Made by a program: the position numbers and the translations under genes | Shown here: positions 9,443 through 18,202 of the stretch, piece by piece | Position numbering within the stretch: position 1 is the first letter of the stretch | Layout: every line of letters begins with the position of its first letter | Assembly (NCBI RefSeq): GCF_011043625.1 | Contig: NZ_JAAKGT010000007.1 | Span: 62,001-126,000 of the forward strand | From: Caulobacter sp. 602-2 | GTDB lineage: Bacteria; Pseudomonadota; Alphaproteobacteria; Caulobacterales; Caulobacteraceae | Reading direction: 5' to 3' | DNA length: 64,000 nt | The notes under the pieces: model-generated | The model's input: the letters and a program-made list of their open reading frames with translations, nothing else | What the model was told of the DNA's origin: nothing | The model's database searches: none

Positions 9443-12343
9443 ATGACCTTCAAGACCTGGACCTTGTGGAGCACGGCCTCGGCCGCCGTCCTGATGTCGG
9501 CGACGACGGCGATGGCCGCTCCGGCGCCCAAGCCCGCCCTGGCCATTCCGGCCGGCGATCTGGCCAGCGCGCTGCCGGCCTTCTCGCGCGCCACCGGTCT
9601 GCAGGTGCTGGCCGATCCGGCCCTGCTGGCGGGCAAGCGCACCGCCGGCGTGCGCGGCGAGCTCGACGCCGAGACGGGCCTGAACCAGCTGCTGCGCGGC
9701 ACCGGCCTGACCTATGTCCGCAACGGCGGCGCGGCCGTCCTGCGCCCGGTCGCCCAGAAGATCTCGACCGCCCCGGCCCCCGTCCGCCGCGCCGAAGCCG
9801 CCGCGCCCGCCGCCGCTGAGCCGGCTGCGGACGAGTCCGCCACGGTCGAGGAGATCGTCGTCACCGGCGGCTTCGCCAACTCGCTGGCGCGCGCGCTGGC
9901 CGACAAGCGCAAGGCCGCCAACGTCGTCGACGCCATTTCGGCCGAGGACATCGGCAAGTTCCCGTCCAACAACATCGCCGAGGCGCTGCAGCGCGTGCCG
10001 GGCGTGGCCATCACCCGCGATCGCGGCGAGGGCCTGTTCGTCCGCGTCCGGGGCCTTGGTCCCAACTTCCAGATCGTCACGCTGAACGGCCGCAGCGCCG
10101 CGGTGAACGAGAACATGCGCGACAGCGGCCAGAGCGGTCGCCAGTTCCGCTTCGACACCCTGCCGTCCGAACTGGTGGCCGGCGTCGAGGTCGGCAAGAC
10201 GCCGCTGGCCTCGCTGGACGAAGGCGCGATCGGCGGCGTGGTCGACATCAAGACCTTTCGCCCCCTGACCCTGGGCAAGAACACCATCGCCGCCTCGGCC
10301 ACCGCCAGCCATCCGGAGCTGGCCGGCGCCACCGACCCGCGCGTTTCGGGCCTGCTGAGCTGGGTGAACGACGACAAGAGCTTCGGCGCGCTGCTGGCCC
10401 TGGTCTACGACCAGCGCACCCTGCGCCAGGACCGCGTCACCGGCGTCAGCTGGAGCTATGCCGACACGTCGACCACCCTGGGCAAGAGCCTGGCGGCGCA
10501 GGGGATCAACCTCTATCCGACCGCCATCCGTCCGACCCTCGAACGCGAGGACCGCGAGCGCAAGGGCCTGGTGTTCTCGGCCCAGTACCGCCCCACCGAC
10601 GCCACCGAGATCACCTTCGACGCCAGCTACACCCACCTCGACGACCACTATGACGAACTGACCTACTCGGTCGACCAGACGGTCTCGACCCTGGTTCCGG
10701 GCTCGGCGGTGGTGCGCGACGGCACGCTGGTTGGCGGCACGGTCACCTCGACCAGCCAGATCGGCCGCGAGGTCAGCGATCTGGCCCACGACAACCTGAT
10801 GCTGGCCATCAACGGCAAGCAGCGGATCGGCGAATGGACCTTCTCGGGCGATGCGGCCTACGCCCGCGCCTATTCGGAAACCTCCAAGCCGATCACCCGC
10901 ACCCGCCTGCTGGGCGCCATCGGCCAGACGACCTTCAACATGAGCAAGGTCGACGACGACGTGCTGCCCAGCGTCACCCTGGCCACGGCGAACCTGTCGA
11001 ACCCGTCGCTGCTGCCGTTCCGTCGCATCGAATGGCGCACCAACGACTCGCTGGACCTGGAGAAGGCCATCCAGGCCGACGCCGAGCGTCCGGTGCAGTG
11101 GGGACCGTTCAGCCGCGTGGCCTTCGGTGTGAAGTTCCGCGAGCGTGAGCGCAGCTACAATCGCGCCGACATCAACTTCACCACCAACCTGGCCGGCAAG
11201 TACTTCGACGCCAGCTACTTCGAGGCCTTCCCGGCCGGCGACTTCCTGGGACAGGTGGGCGGCAGCCTGCCGCGCACCTGGGTCATGCCCGACCCGGAGA
11301 AGTTCTGGGCCCTGGCCGACAAGACCCAGAAGGGCACGGCCCGCGCCGACCAGCGCAATTCCTACTTCGTGTCGGAAGAGATCCTGGCGGGCTACGGCCT
11401 GACCGACATGGACACCGAGCTGTTCGGTCGTCCGCTGCGCGGCCAGTTGGGCGTTCGCGTCGCCCAGACCAAGCAGGTCTCGGCCGGCCACGCCGACACC
11501 GGCAGCGCCGCCATCCCGGTCCGCTACGAAAAGACCTACACCGACGTCCTGCCGACGCTGAACTTCGCCATGGACATCACCGACACCCTGCAGGCCCGCT
11601 TCGCCGCGGCCAAGGTGATCACCCGTCCGTCGCTGGCCGATCTGGCCCCGCGCCTGACGCTGAACTCGTCGGGTACGGTGCTGACGGCGGTGGGCGGCAA
11701 TCCGCAGCTGCAGCCGTTCGAGGCCTGGCAGTACGACGCCACGCTGGAATGGTACTTCGCCCCAGGCAGCGCGATCGTGGCCGGCGCCTTCTACAAGGAC
11801 ATCACCACCTTCGTTTACAGCCAGAAGACCAACATCGTGGTCGACGGCCAGACCTACCAGCTGACCTCGCCGACCAATGGCGGGCAGGCCAGCATCAAGG
11901 GCGTGGAGCTGGCCTACCAGCACCTGTTCAAGAACCTGCCCGCGCCGTTCGACGGCCTCGGCTTCCTGGCCAACTACACCTACACCGACACCGAAGCGAC
12001 CTACTCGCCGACCCTGACCGACGAGATGGTCAACGTGGCCAAGAACAGCTTCAACATCACCGGCTTCTACGAGAAGGACCGCATCGCCGCCCGCGCCAGC
12101 TACAGCTGGGTGGACGACGTGCTGCAGGACGTCGGCGGCGCGGGCCTGTCGGCGCTGAACGACGCGGCCTTCGGCTCGCTGGACGCCAGCGTCAGCTACA
12201 AGATCACCGACAACATCACCGCGGCCCTGGAAGGCCAGAACCTGACCGACGCGGCCCAGTGGCAGTTCGTCAAGGGCGGCTGGTTCGGCGGCTACACCCA
12301 CTACGGCCGCACGGTGAGTTTCGGCTTGCGGGCCAAGTTCTAA
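9443..12343 (+). CDS. TonB-dependent transducer with STN signalling domain
   Basis: 966 aa. Signal peptide about residues 1-30. A Secretin/TonB short N-terminal (STN) domain at about 33-95 (IPAGDLASALPAFSRATG) is the domain that touches FecR. After an Ala/Pro linker come the TonB box (EEIVVTG), a plug with FVRVRGLGPNFQIV and a beta-barrel ending in Phe (GLRAKF). This is the FecA-like partner of the sigma/FecR pair 110 bases upstream. It likely imports oligosaccharides released by the GH30/GH3 enzymes and also signals their presence (inference). It resembles the large Caulobacter/Xanthomonas receptors. Confidence 0.94.
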   Translation: MTFKTWTLWSTASAAVLMSATTAMAAPAPKPALAIPAGDLASALPAFSRATGLQVLADPALLAGKRTAGVRGELDAETGLNQLLRGTGLTYVRNGGAAVLRPVAQKISTAPAPVRRAEAAAPAAAEPAADESATVEEIVVTGGFANSLARALADKRKAANVVDAISAEDIGKFPSNNIAEALQRVPGVAITRDRGEGLFVRVRGLGPNFQIVTLNGRSAAVNENMRDSGQSGRQFRFDTLPSELVAGVEVGKTPLASLDEGAIGGVVDIKTFRPLTLGKNTIAASATASHPELAGATDPRVSGLLSWVNDDKSFGALLALVYDQRTLRQDRVTGVSWSYADTSTTLGKSLAAQGINLYPTAIRPTLEREDRERKGLVFSAQYRPTDATEITFDASYTHLDDHYDELTYSVDQTVSTLVPGSAVVRDGTLVGGTVTSTSQIGREVSDLAHDNLMLAINGKQRIGEWTFSGDAAYARAYSETSKPITRTRLLGAIGQTTFNMSKVDDDVLPSVTLATANLSNPSLLPFRRIEWRTNDSLDLEKAIQADAERPVQWGPFSRVAFGVKFRERERSYNRADINFTTNLAGKYFDASYFEAFPAGDFLGQVGGSLPRTWVMPDPEKFWALADKTQKGTARADQRNSYFVSEEILAGYGLTDMDTELFGRPLRGQLGVRVAQTKQVSAGHADTGSAAIPVRYEKTYTDVLPTLNFAMDITDTLQARFAAAKVITRPSLADLAPRLTLNSSGTVLTAVGGNPQLQPFEAWQYDATLEWYFAPGSAIVAGAFYKDITTFVYSQKTNIVVDGQTYQLTSPTNGGQASIKGVELAYQHLFKNLPAPFDGLGFLANYTYTDTEATYSPTLTDEMVNVAKNSFNITGFYEKDRIAARASYSWVDDVLQDVGGAGLSALNDAAFGSLDASVSYKITDNITAALEGQNLTDAAQWQFVKGGWFGGYTHYGRTVSFGLRAKF

Positions 12344-12370
12344 GGCCCCGATCGCTCCGTTTGCGGAGCA

Positions 12371-12406
12371 TCGTCGCGGCCGTCTGCACAGCTGGGCGGC
12401 CGCGAC
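12371..12406. terminator. Strong hairpin after the STN receptor
   Basis: A perfect 11-bp stem (CGTCGCGGCCG with CGGCCGCGACG) with a 14-base loop sits 27 bases after the receptor stop. There is no T-run, so it may stabilise the mRNA 3' end or act together with the terminator at 12468-12501. Confidence 0.5.
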
Positions 12407-12467
12407 GGCGATCTCTTGTTCCAGCGGGGGCCTCTGCTTGACCCCCCGTGATCCGATCCCCTCGACT

Positions 12468-12501
12468 GGCCCGCGCGATTCCGCCGCGCGGGCCGCTTTT
12501 T
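12468..12501 (+). terminator. Rho-independent terminator before the phosphatase
   Basis: GGCCCGCGCG (12468-12477) pairs with CGCGCGGGCC (12485-12494) over a 7-base loop and is followed by GC and five T. It ends receptor transcription 17 bases before the phosphatase start codon, so the phosphatase mRNA would depend on read-through or on a promoter within or near the hairpin. Confidence 0.82.
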
Positions 12502-12518
12502 CGTTCTCGGGAGTTTCG

Positions 12519-13778
12519 ATGCGTCTGCTTGCCCGCTTTTCCGCCTTCGCCGTGGCCGCGCTCGTCGCGGCGCCCGCAGCCGCCCAGTCATCGGGCGAGA
12601 CCCTGGAAAAGGTGGTGGTCCTCAGCCGTCACGGCGTGCGTGCGGCGATGTCGAGCCCCGAGCGGCTGGAGACGGCCACCGCGCGCCCATGGCCGCGCTT
12701 CTCGGTTCCGCCGGGCCACCTGACCGCCAACGGCGCGGCGCTCTCGACCCTGTTCGGCGCCTATTACCGCGAACTCTACGCCAGGCAGGGCCTGCTGGCC
12801 GGCGCCGACTGCGGGGCGGTCTACTACTGGGCCAACGTCACCCAGCGCACGATCGCCACGGCCAAGGCGCTGGGGGAGGGCCTGCAGCCGGGCTGCGCCA
12901 TCGACGTCCACACGGTGGGCGAGGGCAAGGTCGATCCGCTGTTCGAGCCGGTCAAAGCGGGCGTCGCCAAGCTGGACCTGGCCCTGGCGCGCGCCTCGGT
13001 CGCTGGCCGCGTGGGCGGGAACCTGGCCGCCTGGAGCGCCGGTCATGCCGACGCCATCGCCAGCCTCGACGAGCTTTTGATGCAGTGCGACGCCGCGCCA
13101 TGCCCGAAGGCGGAGGGCAAGCGCCGTGTCTATGACGAGCCCGCCGCCTTCCTCGACGACGCCGACGAGACGGTCGGCATTTCGGGGCCCGAGGCCTTCG
13201 CCTCCGGCGTGACCGAAAGCATGCTGATGGCCTGGGCTGACGGGCAGGACTTCGCGAGCCTGGGCTGGAAGGGCCTGGACGAGGCGGCCCTGCTGCGCGT
13301 CTTCCCGCTGCATCAGGCCGAGTTCGATCTGCGGCTTCGCTCGCATGAAGTCGCGCGCACGGGCGCGGGCCATCTGGCCTCGAAGATCCTGGCCACGCTG
13401 GAGGCCAAGCCGGGCAAGGACGCCATCGGCGGTCCGGACGCCAGGATGGTGGTGATCGTCGGCCATGACGGCACGCTGGCCATGCTGGGCGGGCTGCTCG
13501 GCCTCGAATGGGTCGCGCCGGGCTATCAGTCCAACCAGATCGCGCCGGGCGGCAATATCGTCTTCGAACGCTGGAAGCGCGCCGACGGCGTCCGCGTCAT
13601 CCGCGTGCGCTACGCGGTGCAGAGCCTGTCCCAACTGCGCGAGAAGAAGCCCCTGACGCTGGCGATCCCACCGTCGGCCTCGCCGATCTTCGTGCCGGGC
13701 TGCAGCCAGGCGGGGGCCGGTTACGACTGCCCGGTGGATGGTTTCGCGAAGGTGGTGAAGGGGGCGGTGGCGCGGTAG
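12519..13778 (+). CDS. Histidine acid phosphatase (phytase/glucose-1-phosphatase family), periplasmic
   Basis: 419 aa with a signal peptide (residues 1-23, ending AAPAAAQ). The family motif RHGVR (catalytic His) is near residue 38, and the C-terminal catalytic motif appears as VGHDGT. Between them is the WANVTQRTIATAKAL segment typical of AppA/Agp-like enzymes. They dephosphorylate phytate or sugar phosphates in the periplasm through a phosphohistidine. The usual RHGxRxP heptapeptide has Ala in place of Pro (RHGVRAA), a small departure next to the active site. Start chosen at the ATG with GGGAG 6 bases upstream and a proper signal peptide; the longer frame from 12438 lacks these. Confidence 0.88.
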   Translation: MRLLARFSAFAVAALVAAPAAAQSSGETLEKVVVLSRHGVRAAMSSPERLETATARPWPRFSVPPGHLTANGAALSTLFGAYYRELYARQGLLAGADCGAVYYWANVTQRTIATAKALGEGLQPGCAIDVHTVGEGKVDPLFEPVKAGVAKLDLALARASVAGRVGGNLAAWSAGHADAIASLDELLMQCDAAPCPKAEGKRRVYDEPAAFLDDADETVGISGPEAFASGVTESMLMAWADGQDFASLGWKGLDEAALLRVFPLHQAEFDLRLRSHEVARTGAGHLASKILATLEAKPGKDAIGGPDARMVVIVGHDGTLAMLGGLLGLEWVAPGYQSNQIAPGGNIVFERWKRADGVRVIRVRYAVQSLSQLREKKPLTLAIPPSASPIFVPGCSQAGAGYDCPVDGFAKVVKGAVAR

Positions 13779-13795
13779 GCGTGAAGCTGCGCCGA

Positions 13796-13820
13796 ACCCC
13801 TCTCTCTAAGGGAGAGGGGT
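13796..13820 (+). terminator. Hairpin after the phosphatase
   Basis: ACCCCTCTC pairs with GAGAGGGGT over a 7-base loop, 18 bases after the phosphatase stop. No long T-run follows, so efficiency is uncertain. Confidence 0.5.
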
Positions 13821-13823
13821 CAA

Positions 13824-13852
13824 TAAAAGGGGAGCGACCGGAGCCGCTCCCC
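13824..13852 (-). terminator. Terminator of the efflux operon
   Basis: Read on the minus strand, GGGGAGCG pairs with CGCTCCCC and is followed directly by TTTTA. It lies 8 bases beyond the emrB stop codon and should end the OMF-emrA-emrB transcript, back to back with the phosphatase hairpin. Confidence 0.7.
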
Positions 13853-13860
13853 GATCGGCC

Positions 13861-15414
13861 TCAGTGCACCGCCGACGTGTCGGCGACCCGCGTCGGCTTG
13901 GGGGCCAGCCAGACAACGAGGGCGGCCACCACGAAGAGCACGGCCATGGCCATGAACACCTGGTTGGTGGCCAGCATCACGCCCTGGCTCTGGACCATGT
14001 TGTCCAGCGTGCCGCGCGCCTGGTCGGCGCTCATGCCCAGGCCCTTCAGCTGGTCCATCGTGCCCTGAGCGCCGTTCAGCACGCCCGACAGTTCGTTGTG
14101 GTTGCGGCTGGCGCCGTCTGCCCAGACCGTGGTCACCACCGAGGTCGCAAACGCCCCCGACAGCGTGCGGCAGAAGTTCATCAGGCCCGCCGCGCTGGCG
14201 GTTTCCTCGACCTTGACGCTGGCCAGGGCGAGAGCGGTCACCGGCACGAAGAAGAACGGCATGCCGAAGCCCTGGAACAGCAGCCAGTGGGCGATGTCGA
14301 AATAGCCCATCTGCTGGTTGGCCTGCGCCCGGAAGAAGGTCATCACCGCCATCCAGATCAGGCCCAGGAACACCAGCCTGCGGGCGTCGAACTTGGCCGA
14401 CATGCCGGCCGCCAGCGGCGCGACCATCACGGCCGTGACGCCCAGCAGGGCCGAGACGTAGCCCGCCCAGGTGGCCGTGTAGCCCATGTTCTGCTGCAGC
14501 CAGAGCGGGTTGAGCACATTGATCCCGAAGAACGCCCCGAAGGCCACGCTCAGGGTTATCACCGCCGCGGTGTAGCCCCGGTGTCGGAAGACTCGCAGGT
14601 CGACGATCGGGTTCTCCTCGGTCAGCTCCCAGATCAGGAAGGCCGCGAAGCCGACGGCCGCGACGATGGCCAGGCCGATGATCATCGGCGAGGCGAACCA
14701 GTCGTGCTCCTTGCCGAGATCCAGCATGATCTGCAGCGCGCCGACCCAGACGACCAGCAGACCCAGGCCCACCAGGTCGACCTTCGCCTTGGCCAGGGGC
14801 GTCTCGTGGCCCTTCAGCAGGTTCCAGGCGAACCAGGCGCAGGCGATGGCGATCGGCACGTTGATCCAGAAGATGAAGGCCCAGCCGACGCTGTCGCACA
14901 GCGCCCCGCCCAGGATCGGCCCGAGGATCGGGGCGATCAGGGTGGTCATGGCCCAAAGGCCCGTAGCCGCCGCGGCCTTCTCCTTGGGGAAGACGCGTAG
15001 CAGGAGGGTCTGCGACAGCGGCATCAGCGGACCGCCGCAGGCGCCCTGCAGGATGCGGAACAGCACCAGGAAGCCCAGCGACGGCGCTAGGCCGCACAGG
15101 AACGAGAAGATCCCGAACCCGATCATGCCGAAGACGAACACCCTGACCGCGCCGAAGCGGGCCGACAGCCAGCCGGTCAGCGGCACGACCACGGCCTCGG
15201 CCACGGCGTAGGAGGTGATCACCCAGGTGCCCTGGCTGGGCGAGACGCCCAGGGCCCCGGCGATGTTAGACACCGAGACGTTGGCGATGGTGGTGTCGAG
15301 CACCACCAGGAAGTTGGCGGCGGCCAGGATCAGGCCGGCGAAGATCATCGCCGGCCCGCTGAGCGGCGCGGGTTCGGACGCCGCCCTTGCGGGGGCGGCT
15401 TGAGCGCTGGCCAT
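13861..15414 (-). CDS. emrB: EmrB-type DHA2 multidrug efflux MFS transporter
   Basis: 517 aa, the size of 14-helix DHA2 transporters. Characteristic elements are the first helix motif LDTTIANV, GWLSARFGAVRVF after helix 2, RILQGACGGPLMPLSQ, and INVPIAIA in the middle region. The protein should be the inner-membrane proton-driven pump of a tripartite system with the adjacent EmrA-like adaptor and NodT-like outer-membrane channel. The order on the minus strand is OMF, emrA, emrB with 23-base gaps, so one operon. Substrate unknown; hydrophobic drugs, organic acids or metabolites are typical for the family. Confidence 0.92.
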   Translation of the reverse strand: MASAQAAPARAASEPAPLSGPAMIFAGLILAAANFLVVLDTTIANVSVSNIAGALGVSPSQGTWVITSYAVAEAVVVPLTGWLSARFGAVRVFVFGMIGFGIFSFLCGLAPSLGFLVLFRILQGACGGPLMPLSQTLLLRVFPKEKAAAATGLWAMTTLIAPILGPILGGALCDSVGWAFIFWINVPIAIACAWFAWNLLKGHETPLAKAKVDLVGLGLLVVWVGALQIMLDLGKEHDWFASPMIIGLAIVAAVGFAAFLIWELTEENPIVDLRVFRHRGYTAAVITLSVAFGAFFGINVLNPLWLQQNMGYTATWAGYVSALLGVTAVMVAPLAAGMSAKFDARRLVFLGLIWMAVMTFFRAQANQQMGYFDIAHWLLFQGFGMPFFFVPVTALALASVKVEETASAAGLMNFCRTLSGAFATSVVTTVWADGASRNHNELSGVLNGAQGTMDQLKGLGMSADQARGTLDNMVQSQGVMLATNQVFMAMAVLFVVAALVVWLAPKPTRVADTSAVH

Positions 15415-15437
15415 AACGGGGTCCTTGCTGCTCGGGT

Positions 15438-16601
15438 TTAGTCGCGGGTGTCGATCGTGGCCTTCATCGAGAGGCCCACGCGCAGCGGGTGGGCCTTGAG
15501 GTCGGCCGGGTCGATGGCCACGCGCACGGGCAGGCGCTGCACCACCTTGATCCAGTTGCCGGTGGCGTTCTGGGCCGGGATCAGCGCGAAGGCCGCGCCG
15601 GTGCCGCCCGACAGGCCGGCGACCTTGCCGTGGTAGGTGACCGAATTGCCGTAGAGGTCGGCGGTCAGTTCGACCGGCTGGCCGATCTTGACCTTGCGAA
15701 GCTGGCCTTCCTTGAAGTTGGCGTCGACATAGGCCGCGGCGATCGGAACCACCTGCATCACCGGCGTGCCGGCGGCGACCCGCTGGCCGACCTGGACGGC
15801 GCGCTTGGCCACCACGCCGTCGATCGGCGCGCGGATGACGGTGCGCGACAGATCCAGCTGCGCCTGCTCGAACTTGGCGCGCGCGGCGGCGACTTCCGGG
15901 TTGCTGTCGACGGTGGTCCCGTCGGTCAGCACGGCGTTGGCGGCCAACGAGCCGGCGGCGGCGGCGCGGTTGGCCTGCGCTTGAGCCTGAGAGGCCTTGG
16001 CCGAGGCGAAGGCCGCCTGGGCGTTGGCGAAGGCGTTCTGGGCGCGGGTCAGCTCGTCGCCCGAGACGGCGCCGGTGGCGGCCAGGGCCTTGCGGCGGTC
16101 GAGATCGATGCGGGCGCGCTCGAGATCGGCCTGGGCCGAGGTCAGGCTGGCGGCGGCGCGGGCCTGGTCGGCGTCGCGGGCGGCGATCTGGGCCGACAGG
16201 CTCTGGTCGGTGGCGAGATAGCCGCGCACCCGGCGTTCGGCGCGGGCCAGGTCGGCTTGAGCAGAGGCGAGCGCGATGCGGGCGTCGCTGTCGTCGAGCA
16301 CGACCAGCACGTCGCCGGCCTTGACCACCTGGGTGTCGTGGACGGCGACGCTGCGCACCGGACCGCCGACCAGCGGGGTCACCTGGGCGACGTCGGCGCC
16401 GACATAGGCGTTGTCGGTCTCGACGTGGTGCGAGCCGACGAGGGCGTAGTAGGCGCCATAGCCGGCGCCGGCGATCAGGACGACGGCGGCGAGGCCGAGG
16501 AACAGCTTCTTGCGCTTGGCGCCGGCGGCGGCCTTGGCGGCGGCCGCCTTCTTGGCGTCCTGGGCGGAAGAGGCGTCGGCGGAGGCTTCGGAATCGTACA
16601 T
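15438..16601 (-). CDS. emrA: EmrA/HlyD-type membrane-fusion adaptor
   Basis: 387 aa. A short cytoplasmic Ala/Lys-rich N-terminus is followed by one membrane helix (about 33-53). Next come a biotinyl-lipoyl-like start (ETDNAYVGADVAQVTPLVGG), a long Ala/Gln/Arg-rich coiled-coil hairpin (about 110-230) and a beta-barrel domain with VIRAPIDGVVAKRAVQVGQ. This is the periplasmic bridge between EmrB and the outer-membrane channel. Start ATG at 16601 is preceded by GGAG on the minus strand. The frame continues upstream antisense to the OMF gene, but that extension is not coding. Confidence 0.92.
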   Translation of the reverse strand: MYDSEASADASSAQDAKKAAAAKAAAGAKRKKLFLGLAAVVLIAGAGYGAYYALVGSHHVETDNAYVGADVAQVTPLVGGPVRSVAVHDTQVVKAGDVLVVLDDSDARIALASAQADLARAERRVRGYLATDQSLSAQIAARDADQARAAASLTSAQADLERARIDLDRRKALAATGAVSGDELTRAQNAFANAQAAFASAKASQAQAQANRAAAAGSLAANAVLTDGTTVDSNPEVAAARAKFEQAQLDLSRTVIRAPIDGVVAKRAVQVGQRVAAGTPVMQVVPIAAAYVDANFKEGQLRKVKIGQPVELTADLYGNSVTYHGKVAGLSGGTGAAFALIPAQNATGNWIKVVQRLPVRVAIDPADLKAHPLRVGLSMKATIDTRD

Positions 16602-16624
16602 GGGGGAGGGCTCCGGGAAACGGG

Positions 16625-18064
16625 TCAGGCGGCGCGGTAGCCGCCGCCGAGGGCGCGCACGAGCGCCACGTCGAGGGTGAAGGCGCGGGTCTCGAGGTCG
16701 GCGAGCGTCCGCTGGTTGGCGATCAGGGCGTCCTCGGCGGAGAGGACTTCCAGGTAGGTGGCCAGACCCCCGCGATAGCGCTGCAGGGCGATGTCGTGGG
16801 CGGCCGACGAGGCGGCGACGGCCTTGCGGGTCTCGTCCAGGCGGGCGTCGAGGGCGCGGGCGCTGACGGCGGCGTCGGCGACGTCCTTCAGGGCCTGGGC
16901 CAGGGCGCCGTTGTAGCTGGCCACGGCGGCGTCGTAGTCGGCCGCGGCGCCGCGATAGTTGGCCCGCAGCGCGCCGCTTTGGAAGATCGGCAGGCGCACG
17001 GCCGGTCCGATCGAGCCGATGCGCGACCCGCCCTTGGTCAGGAGGTCCAGGCCCAGCGACTGCTGGCCGAAATAGGCCGACAGGTCGACATTGGGATAGA
17101 ACTCGGCCTTGGCCTCTTTGATCGACTGAGCCGCGGCCTCGGCGCGCAGGCGGGCGGCGACCACGTCGGGGCGGCGGCCGATCAGGTCGGCCGACAGGTT
17201 GGCCGGCAGGCCGAAGGCCTTCAGCGTTCCGACCTTCGGACGCTGGATCGCGAGACCCCGGTCGGGACCAGCGCCCAGCAGGGCGGCGATGCGGTTGCGG
17301 GTCAGTCCGACGGCCTCGTCGGCGGCGGCCAGCTGGGCGCGGGCCGAGGCCAGGCCGGCCTTCGACTGCTCGGCCGAGCCGCGGTTCTCCAGGCCGTTGG
17401 CGGCGCGGTCGGCAGTCAGCTGGGCGGTCTGCTCGCGGGTCTTGACCGCGTCGGCGGCCGCGTCGCGATCGGCGAACAGCTGAGCCAGATCGGCATAGGC
17501 GGCCGCGACGCTGGTCGACAGGACCAGGCGCGCCTCGGCGGCGTCGGCCTTGGAGGCTTCGGCTTGCGACGTCGCCGCCGCCAGGGCCGCGCGGTTCTTG
17601 CCGAAGAAGTCGAGCTCCCAGGAGAAGTCGAGCGTGGCGCGGCCGGTGTCGTTGTAGCCCTTGGGCACGAAGGCGGCCGGGATGCCGTTGTTGTAGCTTT
17701 GCTTGACCGAGGCGTAGGTCGCGCCGGCGCTGAGGCTGGGCAGCGTCGCCGAGCGGGCCTGGCCGGCCAGCGCTTCGGCCTTGCGCACGCGGGCCTCGGC
17801 GGCGACCAGGTCGGGCGAGCCGGCCAGGGCCTCGTCGACCAGGGCGTCGAGCTGGGCGTCGCCATAGGCGGTCCACCAGCGGTCGGCCGGCCAGTCGGCG
17901 GCGGGCGCGGCCAGGCTCTGTTGCGAGGCGTAGGCGTCGGGCGCCTTGATCGCCTGGGCCGGCGGCAGCTTGGGCACGGCGGCGCAGCCCGCCAGGGCCG
18001 TTGTCGCCAGAAGGCCCGCGAGGGCCAGCTTAAGGGGGGAAGTCCGGGGGAGGGCGTTTGCCAT
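16625..18064 (-). CDS. NodT/OprM-type outer-membrane efflux lipoprotein
   Basis: 479 aa with a lipoprotein signal and lipobox LAGC (Cys27). It contains the two OEP repeats of the TolC-like family, including GDAQLDALVDEALAGSPDLVAAEARVRKA near residue 75 and the mirrored second half. It should form the trimeric outer-membrane channel of the tripartite pump with EmrA and EmrB and is the first gene of the operon. The 138-base gap to the divergent TetR gene carries two palindromic sites, suggesting repression by that TetR. Confidence 0.93.
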   Translation of the reverse strand: MANALPRTSPLKLALAGLLATTALAGCAAVPKLPPAQAIKAPDAYASQQSLAAPAADWPADRWWTAYGDAQLDALVDEALAGSPDLVAAEARVRKAEALAGQARSATLPSLSAGATYASVKQSYNNGIPAAFVPKGYNDTGRATLDFSWELDFFGKNRAALAAATSQAEASKADAAEARLVLSTSVAAAYADLAQLFADRDAAADAVKTREQTAQLTADRAANGLENRGSAEQSKAGLASARAQLAAADEAVGLTRNRIAALLGAGPDRGLAIQRPKVGTLKAFGLPANLSADLIGRRPDVVAARLRAEAAAQSIKEAKAEFYPNVDLSAYFGQQSLGLDLLTKGGSRIGSIGPAVRLPIFQSGALRANYRGAAADYDAAVASYNGALAQALKDVADAAVSARALDARLDETRKAVAASSAAHDIALQRYRGGLATYLEVLSAEDALIANQRTLADLETRAFTLDVALVRALGGGYRAA

Positions 18065-18083
18065 CGGATTTGCTCGATATCAA

Positions 18084-18150
18084 ACCGTACAGGACGGTCC
18101 AAATATAACTTGACGTGACGGCGTCAAGTGAAAAGTGTACGGTCTGGTCC
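18084..18150. promoter_or_regulatory. Candidate TetR operators between efflux operon and tetR
   Basis: Two inverted repeats lie between the divergent genes. One is ACCGT-ACAGG-ACGGT at 18084-18098. The other has 8-bp arms ACTTGACG and CGTCAAGT (18108-18129) with a 6-base spacer. The sequence GTACNGNNNGGTCC occurs twice in direct orientation, 50 bases apart (18087-18100 and 18137-18150). TetR dimers typically bind such palindromes and repress both directions. Which repeat is the operator is inference. Confidence 0.6.
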
Positions 18151-18202
18151 AGAAAACGCCTGGGCCTGGTTAATTGGCCGATCGGAGACGGGAGGAGGGC
18201 GC

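Noticed and set aside
9281-12301. A 1006-codon minus-strand frame opposite the STN receptor
   Set aside because: Shadow of a GC-rich gene: Val/Gly/Asp/Arg-rich, no domain, no ribosome site, and the plus-strand receptor is unambiguous.
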